NCBI RefSeq assembly: GCF_947170395.1
Contig: NZ_CAMVTE010000012.1
Coordinates: 1 to 64,000 of the forward strand
Direction of reading: 5' to 3'
Source: an uncultured Methanobrevibacter sp.
GTDB lineage: Archaea; Methanobacteriota; Methanobacteria; Methanobacteriales; Methanobacteriaceae
Length of the DNA: 64,000 bases
Shown here: in pieces, positions 28,476 to 36,958 of the stretch
Layout of the letters: each line of letters opens with the position of its first letter
Numbering within the stretch: position 1 is the stretch's first letter
The notes under the pieces: model-generated
What the model was told of the DNA's origin: nothing
Database searches by the model: none
The model's input: the letters and a program-made list of their open reading frames with translations, nothing else
Made by a program: the position numbers and the translations under genes

Positions 28476-28528
28476 TTTACCACCTTCCAAAAAAATAAAA
28501 AAAATATTTCACAAAAGTGAAATATTAA

Positions 28529-31147
28529 TTATTCTCGTTTTATATAACCGTATCCAAATATTGCACCAACTATTAATACTGCAGCAATTGCCAAAATAAT
28601 GGTATTTGAGCTAGAATCTTTTGCAGCAGGTTTTTCGGAAATTTCATATGATTTACTGTCTGATTGTGATGCACCATCATCGGAATCATCTTCAGAAGCG
28701 TCATCAGCTTCACTAGCTACACTCGCAGCAGCTGCATTAACGGTAGTTCCTACAGAATAACTGCCTCTGCTTATGGATTTGGAAACACCATTTCCAGAAT
28801 CAGGTCTTTGAACATCAGTAGTTCCATTAACCAAAGCCTGATTGCCTTTACCTTTTTCACCAGTATTTTTATTGTTATTGGTGTTGTCCTGAGGTTTAGG
28901 AGTTACTGGAAGCTTATCATCCAAACTCATAATGTAGCTGATTGAATTTCCCTGTTCAGTATCGGTAGCGCCGGAAACTATTGTCTGAAGCATGTCTTCA
29001 TTAATTTCTTTTCTGGCTGTTACTGAAATAGAAGGAGGTGCAATGAGATTTTCAGAAGAATAATCATGTTTATACAATCTGATGTATTCTTCGTACATGT
29101 CTGAGCCTTTTTTAAATGCAACACCTGAAGACCAATTTTCTAAATTAATTATTATTAAATCACCGGTTTTTGTTGCACTGTTCCATTTTATTGCAATTCC
29201 AACATTGGTACTGTTAGTACGTGAATCATCATATCTCAAATTGTAATAGTTTTCCATACCCGGAGAAACTCCTAAAAGTCTTGAGATTACATCATCTTTA
29301 CAGTTGTCATTTGTAGTGATGTAAATGAATGATTCGTTTTCATTTGTTATCGGAAGTTGTTCATAAACAAAATCAGCGATTAAATAACCCGGAGCACTAC
29401 CTCCACAAACGTGATTGTGGAATAACCATCCGACCAATACATCATATGGAGGGTCGTATTTTATTGCACTTTGAATAACATAATTCGCATTTGCGGTAGT
29501 GTTGGCGGTTTCAATTAAGCTGCCTGTGGTAACATCATACTTTAAACTGTATGATAAGGTATCCTTATTGTTGGTACTGTTTACCCAGAAGAAATCAAAT
29601 ACCAGATCTTTCCACAAAGCTGTATGTACAGGCAATAAGGTTTTTTTACTTAATCTTGATCCGAATACATCTGTGATTCCATCCAAAACCATTTCTGTAG
29701 AGGTTCCGTTTATTCTGACATAACTTGCAGATGTCAATACATACATTGTAGGATAATCCTTAGGCACATCAATGCCCTGTGATTTGAAGTAATTCAATGC
29801 CATTTTACTGGCATCAGAACCAATTTGTTTTAGTTGTTCAGAAGTTAGTTTTGTTTGTGGTTTTACAGATTGTTCTTCACGGTTTGCTTTTTTAAGGCTT
29901 AAGTTGAGAATATAATCCATATCCAAACCATGAGCACTCTTGGTTACAGATCCTTTGCCAGGTTCTTCACCCATCAAATAATATATATCATCCTGAGTGA
30001 GACCATCAAATTCATATAAAACATCAACAAGAGAAGTTGGATTATCAACTAATGTTTGAATTAACCAATTTTGATATTTCAAATCGTTTGTAGCACTTGC
30101 ATCAGGATTTAAACCTGTTTTTGCTTTAAATGTTTGTTTGATTTTTGTTTCATTATAACTCATTACAATGATTAATCCTGTCTTAGTTTGGCTGTTCCAT
30201 CTGATAAATCCTGTCATGGACTTATCAACCATGGTATCCACACCAATGTACGCCCTTTTACCTGGAGTGATATCCATTGTCCAAGTAAATGCATCATCAT
30301 CAGAGTCCCCCGGAATTCCTAAAACATAATATGCTGTGTTTTCAAGAGGCAATCCGGATTCCCCACGTGGAGGATAATATTTAAGCAATGTTTGTATCAT
30401 GGCCTGACCGCTTATGAGTCCTGTACATACATGTCCGTGGTAAGTCGCCTGGGTTAAAATATCCTTTGAGATGCCGTTAGCCCATGAATTTGCAATACTG
30501 ACATAGGAGTATGCATCTTCATTGCCGAGCAACTGTTGGATTTTTTTCCATTCCTTATCGGATATTTCAGGACCTGCGGTTCCATAATACAATGGAGTTA
30601 ATGCTCCATTTTTATAGAATGCCATTGTAAGAGTATTTGATTTTTTGATAATGAAAGCTATGTTAGTCGGATCGGTTCTTATAGCAGATAATGTTAAAAG
30701 ATTACCTTTTCCATAAGTAACATGACCGTTTGAAGCATCAATTATACCATTTAAAACATTTTCAGTAGTTATATTATTAATCCTTGTCAAACCGGCTGTA
30801 GTAATTACTAAAATATCATCTGCAGAATCAAAATCCAGCAGCTTATCTGCAGCCGAAGTGACATTATAACCAAGTTTATAGTTACTGTCATCAGCCAAAT
30901 TGGAATCGATGAATTTGGAATAACTGTTATCATTTCCTTTAGAGTTAACGCTAACTCCATTATCATTAGATAATAATTCATCATCAACATTTATTTGAGC
31001 ATTTTCCTGATTTACTGACAGTTGAGACTCCACATCAGCAGATAAATCTCCGTCAGCCAAATCAGTTGCATCACTGGCTGAAACAGCACTTATAAAACTC
31101 ATTGTTAAAATTAAAAATGTAATTATAACAATTCCATGTTTTTTCAT
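28529..31147 (-). CDS. Surface-tethered tandem FmdE-domain protein (copy 2)
   Basis: This 872-residue paralogue of the protein at 20751 has a signal peptide (residues 1-25) and two FmdE-like domains. The first has YHGHVCTG at about residues 236-243 and the second has FHNHVCGG. A polar stalk rich in Asn, Lys, Ser and Asp and a C-terminal membrane helix ending in IKRE follow. The two proteins match over most of both domains, including the TTAGLTRI and LTLSAIRTDPT segments, but differ in stalk and N-terminal spacer. The ribosome binding site AGGTGA is clear. As first gene of the block it probably leads the His-rich protein, CbiM and the following gene. Confidence 0.75.
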   Translation of the reverse strand: MKKHGIVIITFLILTMSFISAVSASDATDLADGDLSADVESQLSVNQENAQINVDDELLSNDNGVSVNSKGNDNSYSKFIDSNLADDSNYKLGYNVTSAADKLLDFDSADDILVITTAGLTRINNITTENVLNGIIDASNGHVTYGKGNLLTLSAIRTDPTNIAFIIKKSNTLTMAFYKNGALTPLYYGTAGPEISDKEWKKIQQLLGNEDAYSYVSIANSWANGISKDILTQATYHGHVCTGLISGQAMIQTLLKYYPPRGESGLPLENTAYYVLGIPGDSDDDAFTWTMDITPGKRAYIGVDTMVDKSMTGFIRWNSQTKTGLIIVMSYNETKIKQTFKAKTGLNPDASATNDLKYQNWLIQTLVDNPTSLVDVLYEFDGLTQDDIYYLMGEEPGKGSVTKSAHGLDMDYILNLSLKKANREEQSVKPQTKLTSEQLKQIGSDASKMALNYFKSQGIDVPKDYPTMYVLTSASYVRINGTSTEMVLDGITDVFGSRLSKKTLLPVHTALWKDLVFDFFWVNSTNNKDTLSYSLKYDVTTGSLIETANTTANANYVIQSAIKYDPPYDVLVGWLFHNHVCGGSAPGYLIADFVYEQLPITNENESFIYITTNDNCKDDVISRLLGVSPGMENYYNLRYDDSRTNSTNVGIAIKWNSATKTGDLIIINLENWSSGVAFKKGSDMYEEYIRLYKHDYSSENLIAPPSISVTARKEINEDMLQTIVSGATDTEQGNSISYIMSLDDKLPVTPKPQDNTNNNKNTGEKGKGNQALVNGTTDVQRPDSGNGVSKSISRGSYSVGTTVNAAAASVASEADDASEDDSDDGASQSDSKSYEISEKPAAKDSSSNTIILAIAAVLIVGAIFGYGYIKRE

Positions 31148-31666
31148 AAATACTCACCTAAATTTTTGGTATAATAAACTCTTATTATACCGAAACAATG
31201 TATTTAGTAATACTTATTTAAATATTAGTTATTACGATTCATAATACAATTTATATATTAATTATTACGAACTGAATAATTTTTAATTATATTAAAAAAA
31301 TAAACAATCTGTTCAATGAAAACTGAAAAATATTATTTTAAAAAAAAATTACCAGCATCATTATTTCCTAAAAAGAAGGCCCCAAATTTATTTAAATTCA
31401 AAATAAGAAAAGTATTACTAAATTTTAAAGTAATAATTAGATAACAATGTTAATGATATTATATTTGCAAATAAATAAAAAATCAAAGCCTAAAACGCAC
31501 CATCATTATTAATATTAAATGAAAAATGAATATAACATTGTTAATAATATCTCTTATATAAATAAACCCCACATGATTAAAATTGAGATGCTGATTTTAA
31601 CACTAGAAAATTTTATAGTTACCTAGAATAATATATTATAATGTTAATAATTTAATGAGGCAAAAC
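31148..31666. other. Divergent promoter region between FmdE copy 2 and the ligase gene
   Basis: This 519-bp AT-rich gap holds the promoters of two divergent genes. I see no coding frame. It contains repeated TATTAC/GTAATA elements (31207-31235, 31263, 31413 and 31430) and several copies of AATGTTAAT (for example near 31446, 31536 and 31639) that may be operators for either gene. Confidence 0.4.
31207..31235. promoter_or_regulatory. Inverted repeat GTAATA-N17-TATTAC upstream of FmdE copy 2
   Basis: Half sites at 31207-31212 and 31230-31235 lie 60-88 bp before the FmdE copy 2 start. The same arrangement with a 16-bp gap precedes FmdE copy 1. Shared regulation by a DNA-binding dimer is inferred; the regulator is not known. 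Confidence 0.4.
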
Positions 31667-32968
31667 ATGTTTTGGAACGAAGAAATTGAAACAATGCCAA
31701 GGCAAGACCTTGAGGAATTACAGTTAAAGAAACTTCAAAAAACTGTAAAGAGAGCTTTTGACAAGATTCCATATTACAATAAAAAATACACTGAAGCTGA
31801 AGTTTTTCCGGAAGATATTGAAACCCTAAAGGACATTGAAAAACTTCCGTTCATTACAAAAGATGATTTAAGGGAAAGCTATCCCTTCGGACTCTTTGCA
31901 GTGGACATCAAAGAAATAAAAGAACTGCATTCATCATCCGGAACAACCGGAAAACCAGTTGTATCAGGATATACCAAAAAAGACATTGACACCTGGGCTG
32001 AAACCACAGCACGTGGTCTGACCATGATGGGAATCGGTGAAGAGGATATCCTTCAAAATACACACGGTTACGGAATGTTTACAGGAGGATTCGGGGTTCA
32101 CTACGGATCCCATAAAGTCGGCGCAGCAATCATTCCGATTTCAACAGGCCAGACCAGAAGGCAAATCGAAATCATGAATGACTTTGGCACAACAGGACTT
32201 ATCTTTACCCCTTCATACGGAATACATCTTGGAGAAGTGGCCCTGGAAGAGGGAATTGACCCTAAAGATTTGGGCATTAAGGCCATCGGTTTTGGTGCTG
32301 AAGGATGGACCGAAGAGATAAGACAAAGAGTTGAAGAGCTCTTCGGATGCAAAGCATACAACATTTACGGACTGACAGAACTGATGGGTCCTGGTGTTGG
32401 AGTTGAATGTGAAGTGCAAAACGGACTCCACATTGCAGAAGACATCTACTACCCTGAAATCATTGACCCTAAAACAGGCAAGGTCATAGGCGGCGACAAG
32501 CCTGGAGAACTGGTCCTGACAAATATTGAAAGGGAAGGAATGCCAGTCATCAGATTCAGAACAAAGGATTTGACCAAACTTACCTATGAAAAATGCGAAT
32601 GCGGAAGGACACATGCAAGAATGAGCAGAATTACAGGAAGATCCGATGACATGATTAAAGTCAAAGGAGTAGCTATATTCCCATCACAGATTGAAAAAGC
32701 TTTGCTTAAAGCAGGTGATGTAGAGCCTCATTATCTAATTATAGTTACAAGACCTGGAACCCTGGATGAAATCGAAGTCAAAGTGGAAGCGTCCAAAGAC
32801 ATTTTCTTCGATGGCGTGAAGGAAATGATGGCAGTTCAAACAAAAATCGGAAAATACATTGAAAATGAAACCGGTATCAGAGTAAAAGTGACACTCGTTG
32901 AACCGAAAACCCTTCCAAGATTTGAAGGAAAAGCAAAAAGAGTAATAGATGAAAGGAATTTGCATTAG
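31667..32968 (+). CDS. paaK: Phenylacetate-CoA ligase family (PaaK-like) adenylate-forming enzyme
   Basis: This protein of about 433 residues activates an aryl-acetate or related acid with ATP and CoA. It has the LHSSSGTTGKPVVSG phosphate-binding loop (about residue 90), FGAEGWTEEIR, the YGLTELMGPG motif, and a C-terminal TGRSDDMIKVKGVAIFPSQIE hinge. I chose the ATG at 31667 (MFWNEEIETMPR), with GAGG 7 nt upstream; the ATG at 31655 overlaps that element. The following ACT-domain gene begins 8 bp later, a pairing common in methanogens, where these enzymes accompany salvage of aromatic amino acids from aryl acids. Confidence 0.88.
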   Translation: MFWNEEIETMPRQDLEELQLKKLQKTVKRAFDKIPYYNKKYTEAEVFPEDIETLKDIEKLPFITKDDLRESYPFGLFAVDIKEIKELHSSSGTTGKPVVSGYTKKDIDTWAETTARGLTMMGIGEEDILQNTHGYGMFTGGFGVHYGSHKVGAAIIPISTGQTRRQIEIMNDFGTTGLIFTPSYGIHLGEVALEEGIDPKDLGIKAIGFGAEGWTEEIRQRVEELFGCKAYNIYGLTELMGPGVGVECEVQNGLHIAEDIYYPEIIDPKTGKVIGGDKPGELVLTNIEREGMPVIRFRTKDLTKLTYEKCECGRTHARMSRITGRSDDMIKVKGVAIFPSQIEKALLKAGDVEPHYLIIVTRPGTLDEIEVKVEASKDIFFDGVKEMMAVQTKIGKYIENETGIRVKVTLVEPKTLPRFEGKAKRVIDERNLH

Positions 32969-32976
32969 GTGAAAAT

Positions 32977-33408
32977 ATGAAAATCAAACAGTTATCAATA
33001 TTTCTGCAAAATAAAATGGGGAGCTTATCAAAACCATTGGAGATACTCAGCGATGCAGACATCAACATAAGGGCAATGTGCATGGCAGATACTTCCGAAT
33101 TCGGTATTTTAAGACTTGTTGTTGATGACCCTGAAAAGGGAAAGGAAGTTTTGGAAGAAAATAACTTTTTAGTTAAAATTACCGAAATCATCGGTGTTGA
33201 AATGAACGATACACCGGGCGGTCTTACAGCAGTTTTAAAATCCATTAAAGACAACAACATTGATTTGGAATACCTTTATGCATTTACTCACGACAAGGTC
33301 GGAAAAGCTATATTACTTTTACATGCCGATGATATTGATGAGTTAATTTCCTCATTAAAAAATGACAACTTTACCATAGTATCTGCTGAAGAAGTTTATA
33401 ATCTATAA
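32977..33408 (+). CDS. Tandem ACT-domain protein
   Basis: This 143-residue protein is made of two ACT domains (residues about 3-68 and 72-140), with the first opening with the LSIFLQNKMGSLSKPLEIL pattern of amino-acid-sensing ACT folds. It has no catalytic domain. Such proteins are regularly encoded after PaaK-type ligases and probably sense an aromatic amino acid. The ribosome binding site AGGTGA sits at the end of the ligase gene, 8 bp away, so the genes form an operon. A run of Ts at 33412-33430 probably ends the transcript. Confidence 0.85.
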   Translation: MKIKQLSIFLQNKMGSLSKPLEILSDADINIRAMCMADTSEFGILRLVVDDPEKGKEVLEENNFLVKITEIIGVEMNDTPGGLTAVLKSIKDNNIDLEYLYAFTHDKVGKAILLLHADDIDELISSLKNDNFTIVSAEEVYNL

Positions 33409-33430
33409 CTTCTTTTTTTATTCTTTTTTT
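33409..33430 (+). terminator. Oligo-T transcript end after the ACT gene
   Basis: Directly after the stop codon the plus strand has two runs of seven Ts separated by a few bases, a typical archaeal termination signal. The rest of the gap to 33730 is AT-rich and holds an A/T-rich TATA-like stretch near 33652-33668 before the SDR gene, and nothing else I can name. Confidence 0.45.
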
Positions 33431-33730
33431 GAATTTCATTAAACAAAAACAAAACAGTTTAATTTTTCATATCTTTTTTTAATTTTACCGACCAATTCTA
33501 TTATTTGAAACAACTAATTTTAAAAAAATTATTTGCAAACAGTAATTTTAGGGTTAAATCTTTTGACAAACATATAACAAAATATTTTAAAATATTCAAA
33601 AAATATGGGAAATGATTCAAAATTATTTAACAAATATGAAAATTATTAGAAAAAATTTAAATACTTTTTAAAATATACAATGAAATAGAATTATCATGAT
33701 TTGACATGATTTATTAAAAAAGGTGATAAA

Positions 33731-34474
33731 ATGGGAAAACTAGACGGCAAAGTAGCAATTGCAACAGGAGCAACTTCAGGTATGGGTAGAGCAACCGCAA
33801 AGCTGTTCGCAGCTGAAGGTGCAAAAGTAGTAGTAACCGGAAGAAACAAAGAAAGAGCAAAAGAAGTAGTTGACGACATCAAAGCGGCAGGCGGAGAAGC
33901 AATCTATGTGATTGCAGATATGGCAAACCTGGATGACGTTAAAAGCATCTTTGATGCGACAATGGATGAATACGGAACAGTAGACATTCTCTTCAACAAT
34001 GCAGGAATGCTTTCAATGTCTCCATTGATGGATTTGACAATTGAAGAATGGACCAAAGTATTTAACGTTAATGTCACCTCAGCATTAGTATTAACACAAT
34101 TGGTCGCACCTGTTATGAAAGAAAAAGGAAAAGGAACCATTGTAAACACATGTTCTGTAGCTTCATTCGGAGCTCACCACGGATTTGCAGCATACGTTGA
34201 CAGTAAACATGCAATGATGGGACTTACCAGATCCATCGCATGGGAATTAGGTCCTGAAATAAGATGTAACGGTATTGCACCTGGACTTATCCACACTGCA
34301 ATGGTAGACAGTATCGGAGGCCCATCCGCAGTTCAGCAAATGATTGACCAATGTCCTGTTCAAAGATGCGGTCAACCTGACGACATTGCAACCGTAGCTC
34401 TATTTTTAGCAAGTGACGACTCTGCTTTTATTGACGGTCAAATCATAAAAGTAGACGGCGGATTTGAAATTTAA
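33731..34474 (+). CDS. Short-chain dehydrogenase/reductase
   Basis: This 247-residue NAD(P)-dependent oxidoreductase has the Rossmann motif TGATSGMGRA (residues about 12-21), an NNAG motif near 87, the catalytic Ser region VNTCSVASFG, and YVDSKH supplying Tyr and Lys. It ends in the classical VDGG segment. The TGRNKER stretch after the second strand favours NADP. The ribosome binding site AAAGGTGAT is strong. It is monocistronic, closed by a clear hairpin terminator. The substrate is not readable; 3-oxoacyl reductase and sugar or steroid dehydrogenase annotations are all possible. Confidence 0.88.
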   Translation: MGKLDGKVAIATGATSGMGRATAKLFAAEGAKVVVTGRNKERAKEVVDDIKAAGGEAIYVIADMANLDDVKSIFDATMDEYGTVDILFNNAGMLSMSPLMDLTIEEWTKVFNVNVTSALVLTQLVAPVMKEKGKGTIVNTCSVASFGAHHGFAAYVDSKHAMMGLTRSIAWELGPEIRCNGIAPGLIHTAMVDSIGGPSAVQQMIDQCPVQRCGQPDDIATVALFLASDDSAFIDGQIIKVDGGFEI

Positions 34475-34492
34475 AAATATATACCTTAAAAC

Positions 34493-34523
34493 AGGAAGTT
34501 GGAGCAATCTGACTTCCTTTTTT
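34493..34523 (+). terminator. Hairpin terminator of the SDR gene
   Basis: AGGAAGT at 34493-34499 pairs with ACTTCCT at 34512-34518 around a 12-nt loop, followed by a run of Ts. It lies 18 bp after the SDR stop and faces the end of the convergent hydrolase gene, so it may serve both strands. Confidence 0.65.
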
Positions 34524-34531
34524 AAAAAAAA

Positions 34532-35212
34532 TTAATGTAAATGATTTATAAAGTTTAAAATTTCATTTACAGCCTGTTTTTGTTGGTCTTCAGCAGAAAT
34601 AGTTGCCTTTCCATCCCCTTCCTGAGGACCGTAGTAAGCAAACTGCTCATGGTTTCCGCCTTCAATGATGAATTCCGTGAGATTATCCATCAGTTTTTTG
34701 GATTCGTTATATGCTTTCATGTTCAAAATTCCATCGTTGGACCCATAAATTGACAGGACCGGTTTTGAAATTTCTTCAGTCGGATAACCTGCAATCAGTA
34801 TTAACCCATCACTCTTATTGGTTGAATTTATATATGATGCTGCAACCAAACCGCCTAAAGAATGGCCCGACATGTAATAATGTGTGTGATTTGCGCTGTC
34901 TATTATTGGGTCTGCACTTTTTTCACCGAAAAATGCGAAATTAAATGGCATTTGAATTATATATGAATCAACGCCCTGACTTGCCAAATCCATAAACATC
35001 GGCAAATAGGAAGTGTATTCATTTTTAGCGCCAGGATAGAAAATAATTGCGCTTTCATTTCCAGGACCATCCAAAAATATTGCATTATCCATCTTAACGA
35101 CTGAAACATTTTCACTACCGTTCAAACAGTCAGTAGCAATCTTTTCAGCATGATGATATTCCGTAAAATAGAATGCTGTGTATCCAACAATTAACAAAAT
35201 TACTATTACCAA
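34532..35212 (-). CDS. Membrane-anchored alpha/beta hydrolase with 5' end displaced by an IS element
   Basis: The protein has an N-terminal membrane helix (residues 1-17), then an extracellular alpha/beta-hydrolase domain with the nucleophile elbow GHSLGG (about residue 115), an Asp in YGSNDG and a His in GGNHEQF as the probable triad. In the present genome only a TTG at 35212 can start it, with no ribosome binding site. The open frame continues upstream as K-I-K-I-I until it meets the left end of the TnpB element. Joining base 35227 to 36866, as precise excision would, gives ATG followed by KIKII in frame. The gene is therefore probably reduced in expression or inactive. Substrate unknown. 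Confidence 0.72.
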   Translation of the reverse strand: MVIVILLIVGYTAFYFTEYHHAEKIATDCLNGSENVSVVKMDNAIFLDGPGNESAIIFYPGAKNEYTSYLPMFMDLASQGVDSYIIQMPFNFAFFGEKSADPIIDSANHTHYYMSGHSLGGLVAASYINSTNKSDGLILIAGYPTEEISKPVLSIYGSNDGILNMKAYNESKKLMDNLTEFIIEGGNHEQFAYYGPQEGDGKATISAEDQQKQAVNEILNFINHLH

Positions 35213-35232
35213 TATAATTTTTATCTTAAAAA

Positions 35233-35273
35233 TGCGAGAATACCTCGACTTCTTAAGTCGAGGATGAATCGCA
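35233..35273. repeat. Left-end hairpin of the IS element
   Basis: TGCGA (35233-35237) pairs with TCGCA (35269-35273), and CCTCGACTT (35243-35251) pairs perfectly with AAGTCGAGG (35255-35263) across a 3-nt loop; 5-nt internal loops separate the stems. This is the kind of subterminal hairpin recognised by Y1 transposases. The 252 bp from here to tnpB hold no other gene. Confidence 0.75.
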
Positions 35274-35525
35274 AGTTAGGGGTACTTTTGTTTTTTTTAC
35301 TAGGTTTTTACTGTTGTTTTTATAAAATGAACTATTTTTATATAGTTATTTTTACTATTTTTCTATTTAGTGTACATTTACAATTTAGAGGGTTTGGCGA
35401 TTACTTTTCAAATGCTCTCTTTGTTTGTCTTTAAATATAGTTTGAGGCAATAAATTTTAATTGTAAGAAAAAAAACTTTTTGACATTATGAGTTTTTTTA
35501 ATAATAATGGTGGGTTTTTTTAAGG

Positions 35526-36761
35526 ATGAAAGTTGTTAATAAGCAGTTTAGGGTTAGGATTTATCCATCTCGGGCGGATAGGAATGATAAAGGCGAGAAA
35601 ATTGTTAGCATTAACAAAATCGAGTCTAATATAGGAATTTACAGATTCATCTATAACAAGGAACTGGAATTCATAAACTATTTTAGGAGTTTGTTAATTC
35701 AAAATGGTTATGATGATAATGTTATTGTGGATGATGTTTCTTGTAATGTGCTTTTGAAAATGTTACGTGAGGATTATCTGTTTTTGGAAAAAGCAGAATC
35801 CAGTAGCCGCCAACAATCACAAAGAAACCTCATACAATCCTTTAAAAGACATGAAGACCCTAAGCTAAATTCCGGATATCCGCAATTTAAAAGAAAAAAT
35901 CATACTAAACAGAATTTCAAGATAATTAACAACAATAACAATGTACGAATACAAAAGGACAAGTATGGTTTTGATAAGATAAAACTAGCTAAACTGGGTT
36001 TGGTTAAATTCAAAACCAGCAAAGAATACCATCGTATATTGCGACAAGCCAGCGACAAAAATGATCCCAGTGCGAAAATAAAACATGTAACCATCAAAAA
36101 AGAAGGCGATGAATATTATGCTGTTTTCAATATCCGATGTATGCATGTTCCCGAACGTATTATTGGTCCTCGCCAACAAGTCGGAATTGATATAGGATGC
36201 GGTAAACTCGCCGTTCTCTCCAACACTCAAGAAATACTCAATCTTGATTTAACGCAAGAAACAGACAAAATCATCCAGTATCAACGAGATATGAACCACC
36301 ACAATAAAGGTTCCATAAGATACAACGAAGCAAAAAGACTATTCCAAGTATGGTTCACCAAACTACTAAACAAAAGAAACGACTATTACGATAAAATGAC
36401 AACAGATATTGTTAAAAATAGTTGTTTTGTGGCTGTTCAAAATGAAAACATTATAGCATGGAAAAACAATAAATATTTAAGCCACAGCATACAATTGAAC
36501 GCACCACGCATCTTCATGGACAAAATAGAATACAAATGTGACTGGAACGACGTAGAATTCCAAAAAGTTCCCAGAAACTTTCCATCCACACAAATCTGCA
36601 GCAACTGCGGCAAAAGAAATAAAAATATTAGTGGATTGGATAAATTAGGAATACGAGAATGGGATTGTCCTGAATGTAATGAACATCATGATAGAGACGT
36701 CAATGCCAGTATTAATATCCTCAACAAAGGTCTAGAACTCGTAGGGACTACGGGGCAGTAA
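35526..36761 (+). CDS. tnpB: TnpB RNA-guided nuclease of the IS200/IS605 element
   Basis: This 411-residue protein starts with the typical KQFRVRIYPS strand. The RuvC-like active site looks complete: Asp222 in GIDIGCG, Glu307 in VQNENI and Asp391 in RDVNAS. The zinc finger CxxC pairs are at 358-361 and 381-384. TnpB proteins cut DNA guided by an RNA from the element's right end and help retain the element. The intact residues suggest an active nuclease. The start codon is preceded only by AAGG, so expression may be low. The C-terminus (LELVGTTGQ) is normal. Confidence 0.92.
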   Translation: MKVVNKQFRVRIYPSRADRNDKGEKIVSINKIESNIGIYRFIYNKELEFINYFRSLLIQNGYDDNVIVDDVSCNVLLKMLREDYLFLEKAESSSRQQSQRNLIQSFKRHEDPKLNSGYPQFKRKNHTKQNFKIINNNNNVRIQKDKYGFDKIKLAKLGLVKFKTSKEYHRILRQASDKNDPSAKIKHVTIKKEGDEYYAVFNIRCMHVPERIIGPRQQVGIDIGCGKLAVLSNTQEILNLDLTQETDKIIQYQRDMNHHNKGSIRYNEAKRLFQVWFTKLLNKRNDYYDKMTTDIVKNSCFVAVQNENIIAWKNNKYLSHSIQLNAPRIFMDKIEYKCDWNDVEFQKVPRNFPSTQICSNCGKRNKNISGLDKLGIREWDCPECNEHHDRDVNASINILNKGLELVGTTGQ

Positions 36762-36865
36762 AATTTCCAAAAAAAAAACAAAATCAAAAAAACCATATTT
36801 TTGGTTTTGTAAAAAAAAATTTGGTTTGCGAATCCTCTTCCTCGATAAGGGAGGGGAGGTTCAAT
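36762..36865 (+). ncRNA. Probable right-end guide (omega) RNA region
   Basis: TnpB elements encode their guide RNA at the 3' end of tnpB plus the right end, with the guide read from the flanking DNA. Here the region after tnpB has an AAAACCA/TGGTTTT hairpin (36789-36808) and the imperfect terminal stem (36834-36859). The guide would begin at about 36866. Position and hairpins support it; the exact RNA ends are not visible. Confidence 0.45.
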
Positions 36866-36958
36866 CATAAAACCAACTTACAAATATAAATTGATTCATA
36901 GAATATATAAAACTAACTAATTAAGCTAATTTAAACAAAAATAGAAAAAATGAAGAAG

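Larger units (their letters stand above)
35228..36865 (+). mobile_element. TnpB-only IS200/IS605-type (IS1341-like) element
   Basis: The element carries one gene, tnpB, between non-coding ends. The left end has a strong hairpin at 35233-35273 (TGCGA and TCGCA outer stem, CCTCGACTT and AAGTCGAGG inner stem). The right end has a hairpin at 36789-36808 and an imperfect CCTCTTCC/GGAGGGGAGG stem at 36834-36859, then TTCAAT. No tnpA (Y1 transposase) is present, so movement would need one in trans. There is no target duplication, as expected. Boundaries are inferred to within a few bases from the restored hydrolase start codon. Confidence 0.75.

Noticed and set aside
23583-31235. Firm assignment of the repeats as NikR sites
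   Set aside because: The spacing is similar, but the half-site differs from the enterobacterial one and no nikR gene is in the window.
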